A stretch of DNA of 64,000 nucleotides from Wenjunlia tyrosinilytica (GTDB taxonomy: Bacteria; Actinomycetota; Actinomycetes; Streptomycetales; Streptomycetaceae), in assembly GCF_014646055.1 (NCBI RefSeq), contig NZ_BMMS01000032.1, positions 1 through 64,000 of the forward strand. Direction: 5' to 3'. The translations under genes and the position numbers were made by a program. Positions 44,422-51,927 of this stretch are shown one piece after another. Position 1 is the first letter of the stretch. The number at the start of each line of letters is the position of its first letter. Below the pieces are notes generated by a model. It was not told the DNA's origin. It did not search any database and worked only from the letters and a program-made list of their open reading frames with translations.

Positions 44422-45964
44422 GTCGCTGCCTTCCGTCCCAGTACCGGGCTGCCAGTTCCCGCTTGAGGACCTTTCCGGTGGAGCCGGTGGGCAGGGAGGC
44501 CACGAAGTCGAAGGAGCGGGGTTTCTTGTAGCCGGCGAGGTGGTCGGCGCAGAAGCCGACCAGGTCGTCCTCGTCGATGTGAGCACCGGGCTTGACGACT
44601 ACGACGGCCTTGACGGCTTCTCCCCAACGCTCGTCCGGGACGCCGATGACGGCGACGTCGTGCACGGCCGGATGTTTGCTGATGGCCGCTTCGACCTCGG
44701 CGGGATACACGTTGAGTCCGCCGCTGATGATGACGTCGCGAACGCGGTCGACGATGTAGTGGAACCCGTTGTCGTCGCGTACGGCGACGTCGCCGGTCCT
44801 GTACCAGCCGTCATGGAAGACCTCTGCGGTCGCCTGGGGATTGTTCCAGTAGCCGCTCATGACGTTCGGGCCGCGGACCCACAACTCCCCTCTGCCGTCG
44901 GTCGCTTCTGCGCCGGACTCGGTCATCAGGCGGGTTTCGACGAGCGTCGATTCGCGGCCGACCGACGTCAAGAGGTCGCCGCCGCTGCTGAGTGCCGCCG
45001 TGTGGTCGTCGCGGCCGAGCACCATGACGGGATGGGGTGCTTCACAGGAGCCGTAGACCTGCACGAAGATCGGCCCGAACCGTTCGAGAGCTTCGCTCAA
45101 CCGGGACGGGGTGATGGGGGCTCCCCCATAGGTGACGTCGCGCAACCGGCCCACGTCGACCCGCTTGCTCCGGGCGGTCTCCAACAGCATGCCGATCATG
45201 GTGGGGACGACGAAGGTGCCGGTGATGCCGTGCTCGACGACGGTGTCGAAGAAGGTGGACGGGGCGAACTTGGGCAGCGTCACGTTGCGGGCGCCGCGCA
45301 GGTAGTAGGCGAGGACCTTGGCGCCGCTGCCGTGGCACATGGAGCCGACGTGGAGCATGGCGTCGCCGGCCTTGGGGTCGATTTCGTCCAGGAGCATGTT
45401 GACGGTGGAAGCGACGCGGCCGGCGACGCTTGCGGTAGCCCCCTTGGGCCTGCCGCTGGTCCCCGAGGTGTACATGATGTAACTGGGGGCCTCGGGACGG
45501 CGCGGGACACGGGGAGCCGAGTCAGCTGCTCCTCGCATGATGTCCGCGTAGTCGTGCGCCCCGGCCGGAGCCCCGTCGATGACGATCAGGTGCTTCAGCG
45601 TGGGAAGCGCGTCCCGTGCCCGCACCGCGAAGCCGACGTGGTCACTGTCGCAGATGAGGGTGTCGGCGCCGCAGTCGTCCAGGATGTACTGCCGCTCCTG
45701 GTCGACGAGGCGGGGGTTGACGGAAACCCGGACCTTGCCCGCCTTGGCGACGGCGAAGTCGCACTCGACGTACTCGAGCCGGTTGTTCATCAGCAGCGCC
45801 ACCCGTGAGCCGGGGTCGGGTGTGAGCGCGAGCAGGACGTGCGCCAGCCGGTTGGAGCGGCGGTCGGTCTGGGCGAAGCTGAGGGAGCGCCGGCCGTCGA
45901 CCACGGCGGTACGGGCGGCGTAGCGGCGCGAGGCGCTTTCGATCAGGGAAGCAACGGTGTTCAT
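44411..45964 (-). CDS. AMP-forming acyl-CoA synthetase
   Basis: This is a 517-residue adenylate-forming ligase that activates a carboxylic acid as its CoA thioester. The core motifs are in order: YIMYTSGTSGRPKGAT near residue 167, YGSCEAPHP near 300, WYRTGDVAVRDDNGF near 385, DRVRDVIISGGLNVYPAEVE near 405 and the C-terminal lysine in PTGSTGKVLKREL. Length is typical for acyl/aryl-CoA ligases. Its ATG overlaps the mutase stop by four bases (ATGA). The acid is unknown. As the second gene of operon A it probably supplies the CoA ester for the mutase. Confidence 0.92.
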   Translation of the reverse strand: MNTVASLIESASRRYAARTAVVDGRRSLSFAQTDRRSNRLAHVLLALTPDPGSRVALLMNNRLEYVECDFAVAKAGKVRVSVNPRLVDQERQYILDDCGADTLICDSDHVGFAVRARDALPTLKHLIVIDGAPAGAHDYADIMRGAADSAPRVPRRPEAPSYIMYTSGTSGRPKGATASVAGRVASTVNMLLDEIDPKAGDAMLHVGSMCHGSGAKVLAYYLRGARNVTLPKFAPSTFFDTVVEHGITGTFVVPTMIGMLLETARSKRVDVGRLRDVTYGGAPITPSRLSEALERFGPIFVQVYGSCEAPHPVMVLGRDDHTAALSSGGDLLTSVGRESTLVETRLMTESGAEATDGRGELWVRGPNVMSGYWNNPQATAEVFHDGWYRTGDVAVRDDNGFHYIVDRVRDVIISGGLNVYPAEVEAAISKHPAVHDVAVIGVPDERWGEAVKAVVVVKPGAHIDEDDLVGFCADHLAGYKKPRSFDFVASLPTGSTGKVLKRELAARYWDGRQRRVN

Positions 45965-47622
45965 GCGACATACACCCCCCAGACCTCCCGGAGAGCGGAG
46001 CAGATCTCGCCGACGGTCGCCTCGCGGCGCACTGCCTCCATGAGGTGGGGCACGGTGTTCTCCCCGTCGGCCGCTGCCCGGCGCAGCTCGGCCAGGGCCG
46101 CGTGAACGTGGTCGTTGTCGCGGTGCTCCCGGAGTCGGCTCAGGCGCTGGACCTGCTCGATTTCCAGCCGCGGGTCGGTGGTCAGGCGGTGACGCAGTTC
46201 TGCCTGTTCCGAGGCGTATCGGTTCACCCCGACCACCACGCGTTCGCCGCTGTCGACGGCGGTCTGCTGGCGATAGGACTCGTCGTCGATGACCTTGCCG
46301 ATCCAGCCGGTCTCCAGCGCCCGCAGCGAGCCGCCCATCGCGTCGATCTCGTCGAGCATCTCGGTGACGCGGCCGGTGAGTTCGGCGGTGAGGGCTTCCA
46401 GGTAGTAGGAGCCGGCCAGCGGATCGGCTGTTTTGACGACCCCTGTTTCGTGAGCCAGGATCTGCTGGGTGCGCAAGGACACCCGCGCGGCCTCGTCGCT
46501 CGGCAGTTGGATGGCCTCGTCATAGGCCGAGGTGGCCAGGGTCTGCACGCCGCCGAGGATCGCTGCAAGCGCCTGGTAGGCGATCCGCACGATGTTGTTC
46601 AGGGGTTCCTGCGCTGTCTGGGGGCTGCCGAGTGTGTAGCAGAAGATGTTCAGTCGGCAGGCTTCGTCGGCGGCGTTGTACCGCTCGCGCATGAGGCGAG
46701 CCCAAAGGCCGCGTGCGGTGCGGAACTTGGCGACCTCTTCGAAGATGTCGAGATGCGCGCTGAGGAACATGTAGAGCGAGCCGCCGAAGTCGTCGATGGA
46801 CAGGCCTCGGCCAAGGGCCTCTTCGATGTAGGTGAAGCCGTTGGCCATGGCGATGGCCAGCTCCTGGACGGCGTCCGATCCGGAATCCCGTATGTGATAG
46901 CCGCAGAATTCGATGGGCTCCCAGCGGGGCAGGTTGCGCGCACAGTATTCGATCACGTCGACGGAGAAGCGCAGCCCCTTGCGTGGCGGGAAGATGTACG
47001 TCCCGCGGGCCACGTACTCCTTGAGGATGTCGTTCTGCAGCATCACCTTGAACTGGTCGGGGCGGTATCCGAGGCGTTCCGCGGCGACGGCGAACAGGGC
47101 AACGGCGAGGGGGCCGATGGCATTGGCCGTGGTCCTGATCTGCCGGACCTGGTCGAGAGCGATGCCGTCGAGCAGTTCGACCATGTCGGCGACGGAGTCG
47201 ATGGGGACACCTACGCGTCCCACTTCGCCCTTGGCCCTGGGGTCGTCGGAATCCAGGCCCATCTGGGTCGGCAAGTCCAGCGCCACGGAGAAACCGCGTT
47301 GACCGCCTGCCAGCAGTGAACGGATCCGGGCGTTGGTCTGCCGGGCGGATCCATGACCGGAGTACTGGCCCATGACCCAGAGTTGCTCGCGGTACATGCC
47401 GGGGAGGATGCCGCGCGTGTAGGGGAATGCCCCGGGGAACTGGTCGCCGTCCTGTGTCCCGGGGACGGGTGTGTCGGCGGCCGTGTAGACGGCCTCCACC
47501 GGAAGCCGCGACAGGGTCGAAGCGTCCGCGTCCGAGGGGGCGGTGAGCCGCTGTGCGTTGTCCGTGCGCCACTGGCGTGCCCGTGCTGCCAGATCGGACT
47601 CCGAGATCGGCATCTGCATCAT
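45961..47622 (-). CDS. Acyl-CoA mutase large subunit (methylmalonyl-CoA mutase family)
   Basis: This is a 553-residue catalytic subunit of a B12-dependent acyl-CoA mutase. The TIM-barrel marks are FPYTRGILPGMYREQLWVMG, GQRGFSVALDLPTQMGLDSD, VGVPIDSVADMVELLDGIAL, LQNDILKEYVARGTYIFPP and EPIEFCGYHIRDSGSDAVQE. The Arg of YVARGTYIFPP sits where MutB has Arg207, the residue that binds the substrate carboxylate. That favours a malonyl-type substrate over isobutyryl-CoA, as inference. No C-terminal B12-binding domain is present; a separate small subunit is needed, and its nearby gene is decayed. There is no ribosome-binding site, and the first ATG lies at the predicted transcription start, so a leaderless mRNA is likely. 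It is the first gene of operon A. Confidence 0.9.
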   Translation of the reverse strand: MMQMPISESDLAARARQWRTDNAQRLTAPSDADASTLSRLPVEAVYTAADTPVPGTQDGDQFPGAFPYTRGILPGMYREQLWVMGQYSGHGSARQTNARIRSLLAGGQRGFSVALDLPTQMGLDSDDPRAKGEVGRVGVPIDSVADMVELLDGIALDQVRQIRTTANAIGPLAVALFAVAAERLGYRPDQFKVMLQNDILKEYVARGTYIFPPRKGLRFSVDVIEYCARNLPRWEPIEFCGYHIRDSGSDAVQELAIAMANGFTYIEEALGRGLSIDDFGGSLYMFLSAHLDIFEEVAKFRTARGLWARLMRERYNAADEACRLNIFCYTLGSPQTAQEPLNNIVRIAYQALAAILGGVQTLATSAYDEAIQLPSDEAARVSLRTQQILAHETGVVKTADPLAGSYYLEALTAELTGRVTEMLDEIDAMGGSLRALETGWIGKVIDDESYRQQTAVDSGERVVVGVNRYASEQAELRHRLTTDPRLEIEQVQRLSRLREHRDNDHVHAALAELRRAAADGENTVPHLMEAVRREATVGEICSALREVWGVYVA

Positions 47623-47623
47623 A

Positions 47624-47658
47624 TGGATAAGGTATCCACATGATGCAAGTAGCGTCAA
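47624..47658 (-). promoter_or_regulatory. Promoter of operon A with overlapping IclR-like operator
   Basis: Reading toward the mutase gene, a -35 TTGACG (47658-47653) and a -10 TACCTT (47634-47629) are 18 bases apart. The perfect dyad TGGATA-3-TATCCA (47624-47638) covers the -10 box. The predicted start of transcription falls on or next to the ATG at 47622. The dyad resembles IclR-family sites (TGGA...TCCA) and a sequence at the operon B promoter. Confidence 0.6.
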
Positions 47659-47799
47659 TGGGTGGCCCAACGATCCCCGATCCGCATCCGCGGCCCCGGT
47701 TGTCGCTGCTGCTGGGCGGCTTGAGTGCGGTGAAACCCGCCGCTCAAGGCCGCGGCCGGGCATCCGGGTGGCGCGGTCGGCCGGGGGAGGATGCACTAT

Positions 47800-47829
47800 G
47801 TGAAAGCAAGCTGCGTATGCTACTTTCAC
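47800..47829. promoter_or_regulatory. Inverted repeat ahead of the iclR-type gene
   Basis: GTGAAAG and CTTTCAC are inverted around 16 bases, 40 bases before the regulator start. It may be an autoregulatory site. The symmetry is clear but the protein that binds is unknown. Confidence 0.45.
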
Positions 47830-47869
47830 GCACGTTGTTTCGAACGGGTAACTGCTGGAGGGGGCTACG

Positions 47870-48631
47870 GTGACCACGGATCCGGCCAGGGGCGTGCAGA
47901 CGGCCATGAGGGCCCTCAGCATCCTGGAGGCGTTCTCCTCCGCCCAGCCCTCTTTGAGCCTGTCGGAGATCAGTGAGGCCGTGGGCCTGTCCGTGCCCAC
48001 CACGCACCGGCTGCTCAAAGCCCTGCGCAGTCGCGACATGGTGATCCTCGACCCCGATACGCGCCGGTACAGCCTCGGGCACGGGGTCATGCGCATGGCC
48101 AAGATCATCATGAGTCGGGATGATCTGGTGGTCCTGGCCCATCCCGGCCTGGAGCGTCTGAGGTCCCAGACGGGCGAGACGGTGTCGCTGCAGACCCGGA
48201 TCGGTGACCAGCGGGTTCCGATTGTGGAGTTGATCAGCGAGCATCCCATTCGCATGGCGTCGGGGGTGGGGGCGACATACAGCCTGCTGCGGGGTGCCGC
48301 GGGCAAGGCGCTGCTCGCTTTCCTGCCGCAGCGGGACATCGACCGCCTGGTGCCCACGTCCACCGAACCCGAGCGGCTTGCCAAGGAACTCGTGGCCATC
48401 CGGGCGGCGGGGTACGCCACCAGCAGGGGTGAGGTCGTCGCCGGGGCGACCGCGGTTGCCGTACCGGTGCTGGACTCCGAGGGAGCGGCACGTGCGGTCA
48501 TCAATGTGACCGGGCCCGCCGATCGTTTCACCGCCGAGCGGATGGCGGCAGCGGTGGATGCCATCCGCGAGGTGGCCGAGTCGATCACCCGGCAGCTCGG
48601 CGGAGCAGTCGCCGACGCAGGGGCGAACTGA
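47870..48631 (+). CDS. IclR-family transcriptional regulator
   Basis: This is a 253-residue IclR regulator. The N-terminal winged helix has AMRALSILEAFSSAQPSLSL and VGLSVPTTHRLLKALRSRDM. The effector domain has the usual LRSQTGETVSLQTRIGDQRV, a LLRGAAGKALLAFLP segment and IRAAGYATSRGEVVAGATAV. The start is GTG at 47870 with GGAGGGGG upstream. It is divergent from operon A, and similar dyads overlie the promoters of operons A and B, so it is the likely regulator of both. IclR proteins can repress or activate. Sites over the -10 box suggest repression relieved by a pathway intermediate. Confidence 0.92.
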   Translation: MTTDPARGVQTAMRALSILEAFSSAQPSLSLSEISEAVGLSVPTTHRLLKALRSRDMVILDPDTRRYSLGHGVMRMAKIIMSRDDLVVLAHPGLERLRSQTGETVSLQTRIGDQRVPIVELISEHPIRMASGVGATYSLLRGAAGKALLAFLPQRDIDRLVPTSTEPERLAKELVAIRAAGYATSRGEVVAGATAVAVPVLDSEGAARAVINVTGPADRFTAERMAAAVDAIREVAESITRQLGGAVADAGAN

Positions 48632-48699
48632 GCCATACCCGCCCCGGGGCCCTCAGATCGCCACCCGGGGCCAGGGCGCGGGAGGGCCCGTCCACGCCG

Positions 48700-48960
48700 G
48701 TGATCGGTTCGACCACCTTGGCGATGTTGGTGCCGGGTGCGAAGATCTCCCGGACCCCCGGTTCCAACCGGGGCGTCTTCCCGGACGAGTGTGTGCACAC
48801 TGCGGTCAGGACTTTGATGGCGTCCCGGGTGGATGACGTCGACGCCTGCGTCGCGCGGGGCCCGGGCGACGACCTCGATGCCGCGGTCGTGGCCGTCCAA
48901 GCCGGATTGAGCCAGTACCGCCCCGACCCCGGGCCGGGTGACGTCCGATGGCGGCCTCAT
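48700..48960 (-). pseudogene. Decayed cobalamin-binding subunit of an acyl-CoA mutase
   Basis: From an ATG at 48960 with a good ribosome-binding site (GAAGGGA), the product reads AVLAQSGLDGHDRGIEVVAR and then DAGVDVIHPG, the start of the B12-binding small subunit, with the DxHxxG cobalamin signature (DGHDRG) intact. After about 45 codons the family sequence is lost. Its C-terminal part reappears in another frame as RLEPGVREIFAPGTNIAKVV. The middle of the domain is deleted and the frame is broken, so no working subunit can be made. It lies between the operon B terminator and the end of the iclR-type gene, close to the mutase it would have served. Confidence 0.72.
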
Positions 48961-48986
48961 GCGACAAGTCCCTTCGGTCTGCTTGT

Positions 48987-49014
48987 CGAGGGGCGCCGCA
49001 GGGGGCGCCCCTCG
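48987..49014 (-). terminator. Terminator hairpin of operon B
   Basis: Perfect 11-base arms (48987-48997 and 49004-49014) around a 6-base loop lie 15 bases beyond the last stop codon of operon B. Confidence 0.8.
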
Positions 49015-49029
49015 CTTTGCCGGACAGTG

Positions 49030-50253
49030 CTAGTCGGTCGCGCTGTTGGTCCACCAGGGAGGCAGTGCGCTGCCCACGCCGACCTTGCCGTCCCGGCCGA
49101 GGTAGTCCTGTTCGGCCTTCAGATCGGCGAGCCGGCCGTTGACGGCGGCCTCCAGCCAGTCCGCCGCGGAGCCGATGAGTTCGGCCGCGACGCCGCCCAG
49201 CGCATGGAATTCCTGGTCGAAGACCATCAGGCGTTTGGGGGCCTTGATCCGCTCGAACAGGTCCATGGTCTGGGGCAGCGTGGACAGTTCGTCGAACTCT
49301 CCGTAGGCCATCAGGACCGGGCAGCTGATCGCCTCGGCGACTGGAAGGACTGCCATCGTGCCGGCCACCTCGACGTCGAAGGCGGCTTCGTCGGTGTAAC
49401 CGCTCATCTTCATGAAGTTGGCCTTGAAGCTGGGCTGGGCGACCTCGAAGATCGTCTCCATGCTGCCGTAGCAGCCCATCGCGGTGGCGACGGCCTTGAC
49501 GCGTGGCTCGACCGCCGCCGTGCGCAGCCCCCAGTACGAGCCCATGCTCACACCCCACAGGCCGATCTTGTCGCCGTCGATTGCCGGGTCGGCCGTCATG
49601 TGGTCGATGAACGCGCTCATGGCGCGCTCGTAGTTGCCTCCTTCGACGAGCAGCCCGCCGCCCAAGGTCTCGCCCTGCCCGGGGCCGTCGACGGCCAGCA
49701 CGGCGATCCCTCGGGGGACGTAGTACTCCTGCGCCACCTTGGTCCAGTCCTCCTTGTACATGTCCATGCCTGGCAGGAGGAGGACGAGCGGGGCGGGCCG
49801 GCTGGTGACCGGGTAGTGCGCGATGCCGTGGAGTTTCTTGCCCTCGAAGGGGATCTCGACCCGCTCGATGCGATGGGGCGTCAGTCTGATCACCGCGTCC
49901 GTGCATCGGTTGACCGCCTGGCGGAAGACGGCCTTGCGCGGGTCCTGCGGGGTGAAGGCGTATTGGGCCTGTCCGAACGAGAGCCCCGCGCGCAGGAACA
50001 GATCACGGGCCGCTCGGGGAAAGCCCTGGCTTTCGTACCACTGGGCCTTGGCCTCGAGTTCGCGGCCCACGATGCTCCAGGCCCTGGGCATCATTCCCGC
50101 GGTCTTGACCATCGACAGGACCCGGTCGAAGTCGACTGCCGCGTAGCCCGTCTCGGCCATGAAGTAGCGGGCCTCGGGGTGCAGCACTTCGTAACCGCTG
50201 GAGGCCAGTAGGGTGTTGACGACCCAGGCTTGTTCTTGGGAACGCCTGCTCAT
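49030..50253 (-). CDS. Alpha/beta hydrolase resembling 2,6-dihydroxypseudooxynicotine hydrolase
   Basis: This is a 407-residue hydrolase with a helical N-terminal cap (about residues 1-125) before the alpha/beta core, the architecture of C-C bond hydrolases such as 2,6-dihydroxypseudooxynicotine hydrolase and of FrsA/DUF1100 esterases. The core shows LVLLLPGMDMYKEDW, VLAVDGPGQGET, the nucleophile Ser236 in LWGVSMGSYWGL, the acid in LMAYGEFDELS and the histidine in FDQEFHALGG. It is the last gene of operon B, after the SDR, with a terminator directly behind. It could cleave a 1,3-diketone or hydrolyse an ester made by the upstream steps. The family is clear; the reaction is inferred. Confidence 0.85.
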   Translation of the reverse strand: MSRRSQEQAWVVNTLLASSGYEVLHPEARYFMAETGYAAVDFDRVLSMVKTAGMMPRAWSIVGRELEAKAQWYESQGFPRAARDLFLRAGLSFGQAQYAFTPQDPRKAVFRQAVNRCTDAVIRLTPHRIERVEIPFEGKKLHGIAHYPVTSRPAPLVLLLPGMDMYKEDWTKVAQEYYVPRGIAVLAVDGPGQGETLGGGLLVEGGNYERAMSAFIDHMTADPAIDGDKIGLWGVSMGSYWGLRTAAVEPRVKAVATAMGCYGSMETIFEVAQPSFKANFMKMSGYTDEAAFDVEVAGTMAVLPVAEAISCPVLMAYGEFDELSTLPQTMDLFERIKAPKRLMVFDQEFHALGGVAAELIGSAADWLEAAVNGRLADLKAEQDYLGRDGKVGVGSALPPWWTNSATD

Positions 50254-50278
50254 GTCTGCCTTTCGTCGAGCCCCGCGT

Positions 50279-51031
50279 TCAGCCGGCGACGACTCCGCCG
50301 TCGATGACGAGGCTGGTGCCTGTGATGTAGGAAGCCGAGTCGGAGACCAGGAACACCGCCGCCGGGGCGATGTCGGTGACTTCTCCGATGCGGCCGAGTG
50401 GTGTGAGCGCCAGTTCCTGTGCCTCGTACTCCGGGTCGGCGAACAGGTCCTGGTTCATGGGGGTACGCACATTGCCCGGAGCGATCGCATTGACTCGCAC
50501 GCCGTTGGGGGCCTCCTCCACGGCCAGCGAACGCACCAGCAGTTCGATGGCGCCCTTGGTGGCTCCGTAGGCGGCGCACCCGGGGAAGCCGACGTGCCCG
50601 CCGATCGAGCTGATGAAGAGCACACTGCCGCCCGGCCGAAGGTGCTCGACGGCCGCGCAGGCCAAGGCGTAGGGTGCGCGCACGTTGCTTGCCCAGTGGC
50701 GGTCGAGGACCTCGACACCCTCGGTGAACGGATTGGGTTCGAAGACGCCTACCGCGTTCACCAGTGTGGTCAGGCCTCCGAGTTGTGCCAGAGCGGCGTT
50801 CACCACGTCGCTCGGCCCGTCAGGTGTGGTCAGGTCGGCGATGATCTGGACGCAGTCCGTCCCCAGCGCGCGGATGCGGTTCGCCGTCGTCCGAAGTCGG
50901 TCCGCATCGCGCCCGCCCAGGGCTACGGCGGCTCCGGCCTGGGCCAGGGCCACCGCGATCTCTGCTCCGATGCCGGAACTGGCCCCGGTGACCAGCGCCT
51001 TCTTTCCTGTGAGGTCGATGGAAACGGGCAT
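50279..51031 (-). CDS. Short-chain dehydrogenase/reductase (operon B)
   Basis: This is a 250-residue classical SDR. The cofactor loop is VTGASSGIGAEIAVAL (near residue 14), LVNAVGVFEPNPF replaces the usual NNAG, and the active site is FISSIGGHVGFPGCAAYGAT followed by KGA, supplying Ser, Tyr and Lys. An Arg at the end of beta-2 (ALGGRDADRL) suggests NADP(H). This differs from the operon A enzyme, so the two are not simple duplicates. The ATG at 51031 has GAGGAG 7 bases upstream. It lies between the amidohydrolase and the C-C hydrolase genes and probably oxidises a pathway alcohol. Confidence 0.88.
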   Translation of the reverse strand: MPVSIDLTGKKALVTGASSGIGAEIAVALAQAGAAVALGGRDADRLRTTANRIRALGTDCVQIIADLTTPDGPSDVVNAALAQLGGLTTLVNAVGVFEPNPFTEGVEVLDRHWASNVRAPYALACAAVEHLRPGGSVLFISSIGGHVGFPGCAAYGATKGAIELLVRSLAVEEAPNGVRVNAIAPGNVRTPMNQDLFADPEYEAQELALTPLGRIGEVTDIAPAAVFLVSDSASYITGTSLVIDGGVVAG

Positions 51032-51057
51032 GGGCTTCTCCTCGTTCACTGTGCTGA

Positions 51058-51927
51058 TCACAATCCGTAGAACCGCTGGGCCGTCCCTGCATAGAAGGCC
51101 TGTGCGTGGGAGGGCGACAGGTCCCTGGTGATGTCCTGACAGGTGGTGAGCACAGCGTCGTAGGAGGCGTACAGCCGGTCGACGGGCCAGTTGGTTCCGA
51201 ACATGCAGCGTTCGGGTCCGAAGATGTCGAGGCAGGCCTTGACCATGGGCCGCAGTGACTCCAGAGTCCAGGTGTGATCGCCCATCCCCAGGCCGGACAC
51301 CTTGCAGACGATGTTGGGGGCCTCGGCCAGGTCGGAGCACGCGGCGTACCAGTGCTTGAGGTAGCTCTCCTCGCGGGAGACCGGGAAGCCCGCATGTCCG
51401 AGGGCGATACGCAGGTCGGGGTGGCGCAGCGCCAGTTCCTTCAGGCGTGCCATCTCCCCCCATGTGCACGTTGCCTCCCACGACATGCCGGCGGCCTCCA
51501 AGGCCGACAGACCGTTCTCCAGCTCGGGTTGCCCGAGGGCACCGAAGGTGGTCATGTCACGCACGCCGCGCACCAGGCCCGAGCGGTGTTGGTGCTGTGC
51601 GAGGAGTTCCGCTGCGCGTGGCGAGCACAGTGGCACGTGGGCGACGATCGCGTTCGGCCAACCACTGCGCTGGTGTTGTTCTTGCAGCCAGGCCGTCTCC
51701 TCCAGGGGGTCGCCACCGTCCGCCGCCTGGACGTGCACCACATGGGTGGGCGGGATGTGCCGTGTCTCGGCGATGAACCGGTCCGCGTCCCAGCGCGGGA
51801 TGCGGATCTCGGTGAGTTCTCCCAGGAGCGCATCGGAGGGTGCCTGCACCCAGTTGTATTCCAGGCTCCGGTCGTTGTCGAAGTTCCACAGATGGATGTG
51901 TGTGTCGATGAAGGTGAAGGGCCGCAT
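51058..51927 (-). CDS. Amidohydrolase (TIM-barrel, PDC-lactonase/decarboxylase type)
   Basis: This is a 289-residue amidohydrolase-2 family protein. The first metal motif is DTHIHLW at residues 8-14. RIALGHAGFP near 170 gives another histidine, CKVSGLGMGD follows, and the C-terminal acid is in FGTNWPVDRLYASY. Members hydrolyse lactones such as 2-pyrone-4,6-dicarboxylate or L-fucono-lactone, or decarboxylate aromatic acids. The ATG directly follows the stop of the ABC ATPase gene, so the two are tightly linked. In this operon it may open a lactone or lactam ring. The substrate is unresolved. Confidence 0.88.
   Translation of the reverse strand: MRPFTFIDTHIHLWNFDNDRSLEYNWVQAPSDALLGELTEIRIPRWDADRFIAETRHIPPTHVVHVQAADGGDPLEETAWLQEQHQRSGWPNAIVAHVPLCSPRAAELLAQHQHRSGLVRGVRDMTTFGALGQPELENGLSALEAAGMSWEATCTWGEMARLKELALRHPDLRIALGHAGFPVSREESYLKHWYAACSDLAEAPNIVCKVSGLGMGDHTWTLESLRPMVKACLDIFGPERCMFGTNWPVDRLYASYDAVLTTCQDITRDLSPSHAQAFYAGTAQRFYGL

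Noticed and set aside
44258-45808. A 516-codon plus-strand open frame opposite the CoA ligase
   Set aside because: Antisense shadow; the minus strand has all ligase motifs.
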